Below, piece after piece: positions 10,608 through 21,577 of a DNA stretch of 64,000 bases. The translations under genes and the position numbers were made by a program. The notes under the pieces are model-generated. The model did not search any database. It had not been told where the DNA came from and saw only the letters and a list, made by a program, of their open reading frames with translations. This stretch comes from Crossaster papposus (Eukaryota; Echinodermata; Asteroidea; Velatida; Solasteridae): contig JBAIAA010000750.1 in NCBI GenBank assembly GCA_037893245.1, positions 310,001 through 374,000 on the forward strand. The letters run 5' to 3'. Within the stretch, counting starts at the first letter, position 1. Each line of letters begins with the position of its first letter.

Positions 10608-10800
10608 AGGACCAAAAATGAAACCCACATTTTTTGTGTGCCAGTACTGTTATTTCTACATCAAAATACCATTATTTACCCCAAAAAAATGTGGACCTTT
10701 TGGTAATTTGGGGGGGTGCGTACGCAACCGTCGCACCCCCCCTGCGTACGGGCCTGAAACAGTGTGTCGATTAAAGATTCTTTGAATGCAAGGAAGAATT
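10608..10800. repeat. Dispersed repeat with GTACGGGCC end, copy 1
   Basis: A block from about 10627 (ttttttgtgtgccagtactg) to 10783 containing GGTAATTTGGGGGGGTGCG and CTGCGTACGGGCC is repeated at 11143-11335. A related inverted piece is at 23085-23160. Together with the following boundary motif it forms the leftmost higher-order unit of the satellite region. Confidence 0.65.
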
Positions 10801-10868
10801 CAAAGAATTCTAATTAGAATGCAAAAAAAAAATTTAGAAAAAAAAATGAGGAAAAAACTTCTAATGCG

Positions 10869-11142
10869 AAAAAGTCTGCTATTAAATGAGAATACCAATT
10901 TATGCGAATACCAATTTATGCGAAAAACCAATTTATGCGAACACCAATTTATGCGAACACCAATTTATGCGAACACCAATTTATGCGAACACCAATTTAT
11001 GCGAACACCAATTTATGCGAATACCAATTTATGCGAATACAAATATGCAAAGACAAATGCAAAGACAAATGCAAAGACAAATGCAAAGACAAATGCAAAG
11101 ACAAATTGTGGGTGAACTTGTCGCGGGTGAACTTGTCGCAAC
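10869..11142. repeat. Satellite block 1: 16-bp and 12-bp units
   Basis: The boundary motif AAAAAGTCTGCTATTAAA (10869-10886) is followed by about nine units of AACACCAATTTATGCG (16 bp), then five units of AAAGACAAATGC (12 bp), then two degenerate relatives of the G-rich 17-mer (GGGTGAACTTGTCGC). Confidence 0.85.
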
Positions 11143-11335
11143 CAACATTTTGTGTGTGCCAGTACTGTTATTTCTACATCAAAATACTATTATTTACCCC
11201 AGAAAATGTGGACCTTTTGGTAATTTGGGGGGGTGCGTAAGAGCGGTTCCCCCCTCCCCCCCTCCGTACGGGCCTGAAACAGTGTGTCGATTAAATATTA
11301 TTTGAATGCAAAGAAGAATTCAAAGAATTCTAATT
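11143..11335. repeat. Dispersed repeat with GTACGGGCC end, copy 2
   Basis: Second copy of the block at 10627-10800, about 518 bp further on, including the gtgtcgattaaa and GAATTCTAATTA tail. The spacing shows that the satellite-containing block as a whole was duplicated. Confidence 0.65.
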
Positions 11336-11388
11336 AAAAAAAAAATAAAATGCGAAAAAGACAAAAATGCGAAAAAGACAAAAATGCG

Positions 11389-11714
11389 AAAAAGTCTGCT
11401 ATTAAATGCGAATACAAATTGATGCGAATACAAATTGATGCGAATACAAATTGATGCGAATGCGAGGGGGGACTTGTCGCGAGGGGGGACTTGTCGCGAG
11501 GGGGGACTTGTCGCGAGGGGGGACTTGTCGCGAGGGGGGACTTGTCGCGAGGGGGGACTTGTCGCGAGGGGGGACTTGTCGCGAGGGGGGACTTGTCGCG
11601 AGGGAGGACTTGTCGCGAGGGGGGACTTGTCGCGAGGGGGGACTTGTCGCGAGGGGGGAATTGTCGCGAGGGGGGAATTGTCGCGAGGGGGGAATTGTCG
11701 CGAGGGGGGACTTG
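11389..11714. repeat. Satellite block 2: boundary motif, 16-mers, 15 G-rich 17-mers
   Basis: AAAAAGTCTGCTATTAAA (11389-11406), then about three units of GCGAATACAAATTGAT, then exactly 15 units of GCGAGGGGGGACTTGTC (11462-11714, the last lacking two bases). One unit has GGGAGG, and three near the right end have AATTG instead of ACTTG. Confidence 0.92.
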
Positions 11715-12678
11715 AAAAAAAAAGAATGCGAAAAAGACAAAAATGTGGAAAAAAATAAAATGCAAAAAAGACAAAAATGCGGAAAAAAATAAAATGCAAA
11801 ATAGACAAAAATGCGGAAAAAAATAAAATGCGAAAAAGACAAAAATGCGGAAAAAAATTAAATGCGAAAAAGACAAAAATTCGGAAAAAAATAAAATGCG
11901 AAAAAGACAAAAAATGCGGAAAAAAATAAAATGCGAAAAAGACCAAAATGCGAAAAAGACAAAAATGCAAAAAAAAATAAAATGCGAAAAAGACAACAAT
12001 GCGGAAAAAAATAAAATGCGAAAAAGACAAAAATGCGGAAAAAAAAAATGCGAAAAAGACCAAAATGCGAAAAAGACAAAAATGCGAAAAAACATAAAAT
12101 GCGGAAAAAAATAAAATGAGAAAAAAACAAAAATGCGAAAAAGACAACAATGCGGAAAAAAATAAAATGCGAAAAAGACAAAAATGCGAAAAAAAAAAAT
12201 GCGAAAAAGACCAAAATGCGAAAAAGACAAAATGCGAAAAAAAAAAAAATGCGGAAAAAAATTAAATGCGAAAAAAAAAAAAATGCGAAAAAAACAAAAA
12301 TGCGGAAAAAAATAAAATGCGAAAAAGACAAAAATGCTGAAAAAAAATAATGCGAAAAAGACAAAAATGGCGAAAAAGACAAAAATGCGGAAAAAAAAAA
12401 ATGCGAAAAAGACCAAAATGACAAAAATGCGGAAAAAAAAAAAATGCGAAAAAAAAAAAAATGCGAAAAAAACAAAAATGCGGAAAAAAATAAAATGCGA
12501 AAAAGACAAAAATGCTGAAAAAAATTAAATGCGAAAAAGACAAAAATGGCGAAAAAGACAAAAATGCGGAAAAAAAAAAATGCGAAAAAGACCAAAATGA
12601 CAAAAATGCGGAAAAAAAAAAAATGCGAAAAAAACAAAAATGCGAAAAAAAGAAAAATGCGGAAAAAAATAAAATGCG
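11715..12678. repeat. A-rich satellite array 1
   Basis: About 960 bp of A-rich units, mostly GCGAAAAAGACAAAAAT and GCGGAAAAAAATAAAAT, each 17 bp with length variants, often alternating. It reappears nearly base for base 1730 bp further right. Open frames here encode only low-complexity Lys- or Phe-rich peptides and are not genes. Confidence 0.9.
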
Positions 12679-13445
12679 AAAAAGTCTACTATTAAAAGCT
12701 AATACAAATTGATGCGAATACAAATTGATGCAATTAAAAATTGACTTGTCGCGAGGGGGGACTTGTCGCGAGGGGGGACTTGTCGCGAGGGGGGACTTGT
12801 CGCGAGGGGGGACTTGTCGCGAGGGGGGACTTGTCGCGAGGGGGGACTTGTCGCGAGGGGGGACTTGTCGCGAGGGGGGACTTGTCGCGAGGGGGGACTT
12901 GTCGCGAGGGGGGACTTGTCGCGAGGGGGGACTTGTCGCGAGGGGGGACTTGTCGCGAGGGGGGACTTGTCGCGAGGGGGGACTTGTCGCGAGGGGGGAC
13001 TTGTCGCGAGGGGGGACTTGTCGCGAGGGGGGACTTGTCGCGAGGGGGGACTTGTCGCGAGGGGGGACTTGTCGCGAGGGGGGACTTGTCGCGAGGGGGG
13101 ACTTGTCGCGAGGGGGGACTTGTCGCGAGGGGGGACTTGTCGCGAGGGGGGACTTGTCGCGAGGGGGGACTTGTCGCGAGGGGGGACTTGTCGCGAGGGG
13201 GGACTTGTCGCGAGGGGGGACTTGTCGCGAGGGGGGACTTGTCGCGAGGGGGGACTTGTCGCGAGGGGGGACTTGTCGCGAGGGGGGACTTGTCGCGAGG
13301 GGGGACTTGTCGCGAGGGGGGACTTGTCGCGAGGGGGGACTTGTCGCGAGGGAGGACTTGTCGCGAGGGGGGACTTGTCGCGAGGGGGGAATTGTCGCGA
13401 GGGGGGAATTGTCGCGAGGGGGGAATTGTCGCGAGGGGGGACTTG
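12679..13445. repeat. Satellite block 3: boundary motif, 16-mers, 41 G-rich 17-mers
   Basis: AAAAAGTCTACTATTAAA (12679-12696), two 16-mers, then 41 units of GCGAGGGGGGACTTGTC (12751-13445). The right end shows the same variant order as block 2: one GGGAGG unit, then three AATTG units, then a truncated unit. Confidence 0.92.
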
Positions 13446-14408
13446 AAAAAAAAAGAATGCGAAAAAGACAAAAATGTGGAAAAAAATAAAATGCAAAAAA
13501 GACAAAAATGCGGAAAAAATAAAATGCAAAAAAGACAAAAATGCGGAAAAAAATAAAATGCGAAAAAGACAAAAATGCGGAAAAAAATTAAATGCGAAAA
13601 AGACAAAAATGCGGAAAAAAATAAAATGCGAAAAAGACAAAAAATGCGGAAAAAAATAAAATGCGAAAAAGACCAAAATGCGAAAAAGACAAAAATGCAA
13701 AAAAAAATAAAATGCGAAAAAGACAACAATGCGGAAAAAAATAAAATGCGAAAAAGACAAAAATGCGGAAAAAAAAAATGCGAAAAAGACCAAAATGCGA
13801 AAAAGACAAAAATGCGAAAAAACATAAAATGCGGAAAAAAATAAAATGAGAAAAAAACAAAAATGCGAAAAAGACAACAATGCGGAAAAAAATAAAATGC
13901 GAAAAAGACAAAAATGCGGAAAAAAAAAATGCGAAAAAGACCAAAATGCGAAAAAGACAAAATGCGAAAAAAAAAAAAATGCGGAAAAAAATTAAATGCG
14001 AAAAAAAAAAAAATGCGAAAAAAACAAAAATGCGGAAAAAAATAAAATGCGAAAAAGACAAAAATGCTGAAAAAAAATAATGCGAAAAAGACAAAAATGG
14101 CGAAAAAGACAAAAATGCGGAAAAAAAAAAATGCGAAAAAGACCAAAATGACAAAAATGCGGAAAAAAAAAAAATGCGAAAAAAAAAAAAATGCGAAAAA
14201 AACAAAAATGCGGAAAAAAATAAAATGCGAAAAAGACAAAAATGCTGAAAAAAATTTAATGCGAAAAAGACAAAAATGGCGAAAAAGACAAAAATGCGGA
14301 AAAAAAAAAATGCGAAAAAGACCAAAATGACAAAAATGCGGAAAAAAAAAAAATGCGAAAAAAACAAAAATGCGAAAAAAAGAAAAATGCGGAAAAAAAT
14401 AAAATGCG
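13446..14408. repeat. A-rich satellite array 2
   Basis: Near-identical copy of 11715-12678, offset about 1730 bp, differing at scattered positions. The identity points to a recent block duplication. Confidence 0.92.
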
Positions 14409-16740
14409 AAAAAGTCTACTATTAAAAGCTAATACAAATTGATGCGAATACAAATTGATGCGAATACAAATTGATGCAATTAAAAATTGACTTGTCGCGA
14501 GGGGGGACTTGTCGCGAGGGGGGACTTGTCGCGAGGGGGGACTTGTCGCGAGGGGGGACTTGTCGCGAGGGGGGACTTGTCGCGAGGGGGGACTTGTCGC
14601 GAGGGGGGACTTGTCGCGAGGGGGGACTTGTCGCGAGGGGGGACTTGTCGCGAGGGGGGACTTGTCGCGAGGGGGGACTTGTCGCGAGGGGGGACTTGTC
14701 GCGAGGGGGGACTTGTCGCGAGGGGGGACTTGTCGCGAGGGGGGACTTGTCGCGAGGGGGGACTTGTCGCGAGGGGGGACTTGTCGCGAGGGGGGACTTG
14801 TCGCGAGGGGGGACTTGTCGCGAGGGGGGACTTGTCGCGAGGGGGGACTTGTCGCGAGGGGGGACTTGTCGCGAGGGGGGACTTGTCGCGAGGGGGGACT
14901 TGTCGCGAGGGGGGACTTGTCGCGAGGGGGGACTTGTCGCGAGGGGGGACTTGTCGCGAGGGGGGACTTGTCGCGAGGGGGGACTTGTCGCGAGGGGGGA
15001 CTTGTCGCGAGGGGGGACTTGTCGCGAGGGGGGACTTGTCGCGAGGGGGGACTTGTCGCGAGGGGGGACTTGTCGCGAGGGGGGACTTGTCGCGAGGGGG
15101 GACTTGTCGCGAGGGGGGACTTGTCGCGAGGGGGGACTTGTCGCGAGGGGGGACTTGTCGCGAGGGGGGACTTGTCGCGAGGGGGGACTTGTCGCGAGGG
15201 GGGACTTGTCGCGAGGGGGGACTTGTCGCGAGGGGGGACTTGTCGCGAGGGGGGACTTGTCGCGAGGGGGGACTTGTCGCGAGGGGGGACTTGTCGCGAG
15301 GGGGGACTTGTCGCGAGGGGGGACTTGTCGCGAGGGGGGACTTGTCGCGAGGGGGGACTTGTCGCGAGGGGGGACTTGTCGCGAGGGGGGACTTGTCGCG
15401 AGGGGGGACTTGTCGCGAGGGGGGACTTGTCGCGAGGGGGGACTTGTCGCGAGGGGGGACTTGTCGCGAGGGGGGACTTGTCGCGAGGGGGGACTTGTCG
15501 CGAGGGGGGACTTGTCGCGAGGGGGGACTTGTCGCGAGGGGGGACTTGTCGCGAGGGGGGACTTGTCGCGAGGGGGGACTTGTCGCGAGGGGGGACTTGT
15601 CGCGAGGGGGGACTTGTCGCGAGGGGGGACTTGTCGCGAGGGGGGACTTGTCGCGAGGGGGGACTTGTCGCGAGGGGGGACTTGTCGCGAGGGGGGACTT
15701 GTCGCGAGGGGGGACTTGTCGCGAGGGGGGACTTGTCGCGAGGGGGGACTTGTCGCGAGGGGGGACTTGTCGCGAGGGGGGACTTGTCGCGAGGGGGGAC
15801 TTGTCGCGAGGGGGGACTTGTCGCGAGGGGGGACTTGTCGCGAGGGGGGACTTGTCGCGAGGGGGGACTTGTCGCGAGGGGGGACTTGTCGCGAGGGGGG
15901 ACTTGTCGCGAGGGGGGACTTGTCGCGAGGGGGGACTTGTCGCGAGGGGGGACTTGTCGCGAGGGGGGACTTGTCGCGAGGGGGGACTTGTCGCGAGGGG
16001 GGACTTGTCGCGAGGGGGGACTTGTCGCGAGGGGGGACTTGTCGCGAGGGGGGACTTGTCGCGAGGGGGGACTTGTCGCGAGGGGGGACTTGTCGCGAGG
16101 GGGGACTTGTCGCGAGGGGGGACTTGTCGCGAGGGGGGACTTGTCGCGAGGGGGGACTTGTCGCGAGGGGGGACTTGTCGCGAGGGGGGACTTGTCGCGA
16201 GGGGGGACTTGTCGCGAGGGGGGACTTGTCGCGAGGGGGGACTTGTCGCGAGGGGGGACTTGTCGCGAGGGGGGACTTGTCGCGAGGGGGGACTTGTCGC
16301 GAGGGGGGACTTGTCGCGAGGGGGGACTTGTCGCGAGGGGGGACTTGTCGCGAGGGGGGACTTGTCGCGAGGGGGGACTTGTCGCGAGGGGGGACTTGTC
16401 GCGAGGGGGGACTTGTCGCGAGGGGGGACTTGTCGCGAGGGGGGACTTGTCGCGAGGGGGGACTTGTCGCGAGGGGGGACTTGTCGCGAGGGGGGACTTG
16501 TCGCGAGGGGGGACTTGTCGCGAGGGGGGACTTGTCGCGAGGGGGGACTTGTCGCGAGGGGGGACTTGTCGCGAGGGGGGACTTGTCGCGAGGGGGGACT
16601 TGTCGCGAGGGGGGACTTGTCGCGAGGGGGGACTTGTCGCGAGGGGGGACTTGTCGCGAGGGGGGACTTGTCGCGAGGGGGGACTTGTCGCGAGGGTGGA
16701 CTTGTCGCGAGGGTGGACTTGTCGCGAGGGGGGACTTGTC
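14409..16740. repeat. Satellite block 4: boundary motif, 16-mers, 132 G-rich 17-mers
   Basis: AAAAAGTCTACTATTAAA (14409-14426), three 16-mers, then exactly 132 units of GCGAGGGGGGACTTGTC (14497-16740). The array is almost perfectly homogeneous. Only two units near the right end carry GGGTGG. The unit has no stop in any plus-strand frame, which explains the three overlapping frames of about 1660 codons that run from here to 19.5 kb. They are not genes. Confidence 0.95.
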
Positions 16741-17428
16741 GGGGAATCAGGGAATCAGGGAATCAGGGAATCAGGCAATCAGGCAATCAGGGAATCAGGC
16801 AATCAGGCAATCAGGCAATCAGGCAATCAGGCAATCAGGCAATCAGGCAATCAGGCAATCAGGCAATCAGGCAATCAGGCAATCAGGCAATCAGGCAATC
16901 AGGCAATCAGGCAATCAGGCAATCAGGCAATCAGGCAATCAGGCAATCAGGCAATCAGGCAATCAGGCAATCAGGCAATCAGGCAATCAGGCAATCAGGC
17001 AATCAGGCAATCAGGCAATCAGGCAATCAGGCAATCAGGCAATCAGGCAATCAGGCAATCAGGCAATCAGGCAATCAGGCAATCAGGCAATCAGGCAATC
17101 AGGCAATCAGGCAATCAGGCAATCAGGCAATCAGGCAATCAGGCAATCAGGCAATCAGGCAATCAGGCAATCAGGCAATCAGGCAATCAGGCAATCAGGC
17201 AATCAGGCAATCAGGCAATCAGGCAATCAGGCAATCAGGCAATCAGGCAATCAGGCAATCAGGCAATCAGGCAATCAGGCAATCAGGCAATCAGGCAATC
17301 AGGCAATCAGGCAATCAGGCAATCAGGCAATCAGGCAATCAGGCAATCAGGCAATCAGGCAATCAGGCAATCAGGCAATCAGGCAATCAGGCAATCAGGC
17401 AATCAGGCAATCAGGCAATCAGGCAATC
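16741..17428. repeat. 8-bp satellite AATCAGGC
   Basis: About 86 units. The first four or so are AATCAGGG, then a homogeneous AATCAGGC array. It is joined directly to the last 17-mer at CTTGTCGGGGAATCAG. Confidence 0.95.
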
Positions 17429-17780
17429 AAGCGAATCAGCGAATCAGCGAATCAGCGAATCAGCGAATCAGCGAATCAGCGAATCAGCGAATCAGCGAAT
17501 CAGCGAATCAGCGAATCAGCGAATCAGCGAATCAGCGAATCAGGGATTCAACAGGGAATCAGGGAATCAGCGAATCAGCGAATCAGCGAATCAGGGATTC
17601 AACAGGGAATCAGCGAATCAGCGAATCAGCGAATCAGCGAATCAGCGAATCAGCGAATCAGGGATTCAACAGGGAATCAGCGAATCAGCGAATCAGCGAA
17701 TCAGCGAATCAGGGATTCAACAGGGAATCAGCGAATCAGCGAATCAGGGATTCAACAGGGAATCAGCGAATCAGGAATTC
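17429..17780. repeat. 8-bp satellite AATCAGCG with an inserted larger unit
   Basis: AATCAGCG units are interrupted five times by GGATTCAACAGGGAATCAG at intervals of 2-6 units, forming a small higher-order pattern. Confidence 0.9.
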
Positions 17781-19428
17781 ATCATCCCATCATCCCATCA
17801 TCCCATCATCCCATCATCCCATCATCCCATCATCCCATCATCCCATCATCCCATCATCCCATCATCCCATCATCCCATCATCCCATCATCCCATCATCCC
17901 ATCATCCCATCATCCCATCATCCCATCATCCCATCATCCCATCATCCCATCATCCCATCATCCCATCATCCCATCATCCCATCATCCCATCATCCCATCA
18001 TCCCATCATCCCATCATCCCATCATCCCATCATCCCATCATCCCATCATCCCATCATCCCATCATCCCATCATCCCATCATCCCATCATCCCATCATCCC
18101 ATCATCCCATCATCCCATCATCCCATCATCCCATCATCCCATCATCCCATCATCCCATCATCCCATCATCCCATCATCCCATCATCCCATCATCCCATCA
18201 TCCCATCATCCCATCATCCCATCATCCCATCATCCCATCATCCCATCATCCCATCATCCCATCATCCCATCATCCCATCATCCCATCATCCCATCATCCC
18301 ATCATCCCATCATCCCATCATCCCATCATCCCATCATCCCATCATCCCATCATCCCATCATCCCATCATCCCATCATCCCATCATCCCATCATCCCATCA
18401 TCCCATCATCCCATCATCCCATCATCCCATCATCCCATCATCCCATCATCCCATCATCCCATCATCCCATCATCCCATCATCCCATCATCCCATCATCCC
18501 ATCATCCCATCATCCCATCATCCCATCATCCCATCATCCCATCATCCCATCATCCCATCATCCCATCATCCCATCATCCCATCATCCCATCATCCCATCA
18601 TCCCATCATCCCATCATCCCATCATCCCATCATCCCATCATCCCATCATCCCATCATCCCATCATCCCATCATCCCATCATCCCATCATCCCATCATCCC
18701 ATCATCCCATCATCCCATCATCCCATCATCCCATCATCCCATCATCCCATCATCCCATCATCCCATCATCCCATCATCCCATCATCCCATCATCCCATCA
18801 TCCCATCATCCCATCATCCCATCATCCCATCATCCCATCATCCCATCATCCCATCATCCCATCATCCCATCATCCCATCATCCCATCATCCCATCATCCC
18901 ATCATCCCATCATCCCATCATCCCATCATCCCATCATCCCATCATCCCATCATCCCATCATCCCATCATCCCATCATCCCATCATCCCATCATCCCATCA
19001 TCCCATCATCCCATCATCCCATCATCCCATCATCCCATCATCCCATCATCCCATCATCCCATCATCCCATCATCCCATCATCCCATCATCCCATCATCCC
19101 ATCATCCCATCATCCCATCATCCCATCATCCCATCATCCCATCATCCCATCATCCCATCATCCCATCATCCCATCATCCCATCATCCCATCATCCCATCA
19201 TCCCATCATCCCATCATCCCATCATCCCATCATCCCATCATCCCATCATCCCATCATCCCATCATCCCATCATCCCATCATCCCATCATCCCATCATCCC
19301 ATCATCCCATCATCCCATCATCCCATCATCCCATCATCCCATCATCCCATCATCCCATCATCCCATCATCCCATCATCCCATCATCCCATCATCCCATCA
19401 TCCCATCATCCCATCATCCCATCATCCC
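17781..19428. repeat. 8-bp satellite ATCATCCC, 206 units
   Basis: 1648 bp of perfect ATCATCCC units, ending in two ATCATCAA-like units. The junction with the previous array is GAATCAGGAATTCATCATCC. Confidence 0.95.
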
Positions 19429-19795
19429 ATCATCAAATCATCAAATCATAGTTTACAGTGTTTAATTGGCTCGGCCGAATTTGGCCGTAAATGTAAATAA
19501 ACGGATTACAAAATTGGGTCAAGGCTATCATTCGCCTCGACTATGCCGTATTCTGTTTGAGGATGTACGTGAGGGGCGTGTGTGTATATGTACGTGCATG
19601 CAGGCTGTTGAGTATGAGTATGAGGCTAGCCGACAAATTCTCGTTCAGGGAACAAGCTTGATAGCTTTGGTCAAAGCTTAACATTCACGGAATACAACCA
19701 ACTACGACACTGGTAGGATTCTTACCCGAGTCGCAAGCCACATGTTCGGACTGGCGACAGTCTTGCAATTACTACAACATGGGTTTAATTCCTAC

Positions 19796-20053
19796 CTAGG
19801 TTGCAGGCCACCGGCGTCGCCGTCTCATTCGGGCAGAAGGACCCAGCCGGGCACTCGTAGCAGGCGGGCTTAAACGAATCAATCACGGCGTCACTCGGAC
19901 AGTAGTAGCGCTCTGAGCAGATGCCCGTGGGTGCCGACAGGCCCGTGCCCCGACAGAAGTGACCAGCCTCGCATGGGACGCAGTCGTCCATGGATCGTCC
20001 ACCCTCGTCAGAGTTGATTGTTCCAGGGGGGCAAGCGGTGGCCGAGTTGGTGC
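19796..20053 (-). CDS. Cys-repeat gene, exon 9
   Basis: The exon is 258 bp, phase 1 to 1. It encodes TNSATACPPGTINSDEGG, CVPCEAGHFCRGTG, GICSERYYC, CYECPAGSFC and ACNLG. Acceptor CCCTTCCAG, donor GTAGGAATT. Its phase 1 end joins exon 10 across a 13.9-kb intron to give CNLGHYC. Confidence 0.75.
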
Positions 20054-20175
20054 CTGGAAGGGTTCACAAAAAGACAAAGTGGGTGAAATAAAAGGGGTTT
20101 ACAAAATCTCAGCTCCTTAGTTTTTGTCGTTTTCTAACCTTCGTCAAATTGTTGGCATCAGAAAAACACATTTGA

Positions 20176-20400
20176 CACACATTTAACAAACACATGGACT
20201 ATACACACATGCACGGACTATACACACACGCACGAAGTATGCACACACGCACGGAGTATGCACACACGCACGGACTACGCACACACGCACGGACTACGCA
20301 AATCCAGACTACTTACACACATATGAACTACGTACATACGGACTACGTAAATTACGGACTACATACATACATACGGACTACATACATACATACGGACTAA
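20176..20400. repeat. Minisatellite of about 19 bp, GCACGGACTACGCACACAC
   Basis: Degenerate tandem units of ACGGACTA plus CACACAC in the intron between exons 8 and 9. The right half decays into ACATACATACGGACT. Confidence 0.75.
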
Positions 20401-20570
20401 TAGAGATTTCATAGTCTCTTTAGTCGTGCACACTTCACACCATATGCATGCGAAGTGGTACGTGCATCCAGTGAGTCCTGTCAACAGGGCGCTTGAAAGA
20501 GGTACAAACAAAACTGCCTCTCTCATTCGTGCAAAAAGCCCAAGTGAATAATTGAGAAACGTAAACTGAC

Positions 20571-20772
20571 CATTTTTCGCAGTAGTGACCGACTACACAG
20601 GGTGCATTAGTGCCTTCGTCAGGGCTGGATGTGGCTGCGCCAGCCAGGCATAGAAACCCAGCGTCGCAGTTGCCCGTGGGCCAGGACAGTGCTGGCGTCT
20701 CACAGAACATCCCCATTAGGCACGGCTGGCACTCCGCTTCCTCCCCGAGTGAGAGCCGGTCGTTAAAGGTAT
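20571..20772 (-). pseudogene. Cys-repeat gene, exon 8, one-base shift in an A run
   Basis: Acceptor CCCACCAG precedes ATACCTTTAACG. It encodes DTFNDRLSLGEEAECQPC, LMGMFCETP, CDAGFLCLAG and CVVGHYCE. Near the donor (GTCAGT at 20570) the run GCGAAAAATGG gives a phase 2 end, while exon 9 needs phase 1. With one A fewer the junction would read HYCENGTNSA, a typical module joint. So the A5 run (T5 at 20573-20577 on the plus strand) carries an extra base, either as a real mutation or as an assembly error. Confidence 0.65.
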
Positions 20773-20779
20773 CTGGTGG

Positions 20780-21295
20780 GATTCGAACCAACCAAAAAAC
20801 AAAGGTTAGAAAGTCTCTATATGTATGTGCCTACAATCGTTTTAATTTATTCTCATTTTTTTGTCACACCTGCCAAGCTGGCAAAAACAAATGTTCTTTT
20901 CTTAGTCACTGACAAAGTCACTTTTAAGAACTAACATTAAAGTCTGTGGGTTTTGCCAAATTTGTATTTTTTGGCCCCAAATTTTCTCTAGCTGAAAAAA
21001 TAGAAACCCATTTTCAAGGTTTTCCAGAGCAGCTGTGAAACCTGTTGAAAGATGGTTAAGTGTTGACATGTACGTTAGATACGCGTTACCCCACCGCCGT
21101 GATTCGCCTCTGTAATAACACGCTGCCACGAGAAAGCGTTATCGCAACAAACCATTGTTACCCATGAACCACCAGCTTGAGCCACGTAGCGCTTTTACAA
21201 GCCTTCTACTAATATCGCTCAAACCCCTGCGGACATTCTGCAAGATCCGTGGTTATTAGCGCAAAGATTCATGCGCCTAATCAGACAAACAGACC
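20780..21295. other. Intron 7 segment with no feature seen
   Basis: No exon or repeat recognised. Confidence 0.35.
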
Positions 21296-21403
21296 AAGGC
21301 CGTTTTCCAAACCCCTGGCTTTGGCTCCGGCTACACCCTATTGCTAAACTGTATGAATGAAGCCTGAGACGAAGAGAAAGTTGGGGTTCGGAAAACAGCC
21401 CTT
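21296..21403. mobile_element. Small palindromic element
   Basis: Inverted ends AAGGCCGTTTTCCAAACCCC and TTGGGGTTCGGAAAACAGCC enclose about 60 bp. A related half (gaagttggggtttgggaaa) is at 62719-62737. Confidence 0.5.
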
Positions 21404-21577
21404 TTTCACCCGATCCTCTCGGCCTGAAGTTCTTCCGCAACGCGCATTTCTGTTGGTCCATTCGCTTGGACATCCGAGGTGTTCTCACAATTGTTCCACG
21501 TACAAATTAAAATTTATCAGAAAAATTGTAGAAATTAACGTACAGAACGTGAAATAAAGCTTTGCTATTATATATTA

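Noticed and set aside
11320..14453. Long minus-strand Phe- and His-rich frames and plus-strand Lys-rich frames
   Set aside because: Translations of A-rich satellite units. Several frames are open at once and shift with unit length.
10869..19428. CRISPR-like array
   Set aside because: Units are directly abutting with no unique spacers, and the context is a eukaryotic genome.
14471..19500. Three overlapping frames of about 1660 codons on the plus strand
   Set aside because: They arise because the 17-mer and 8-mer units contain no stop in any plus-strand frame. All three frames give the same repeating peptides, so there is no coding selection.
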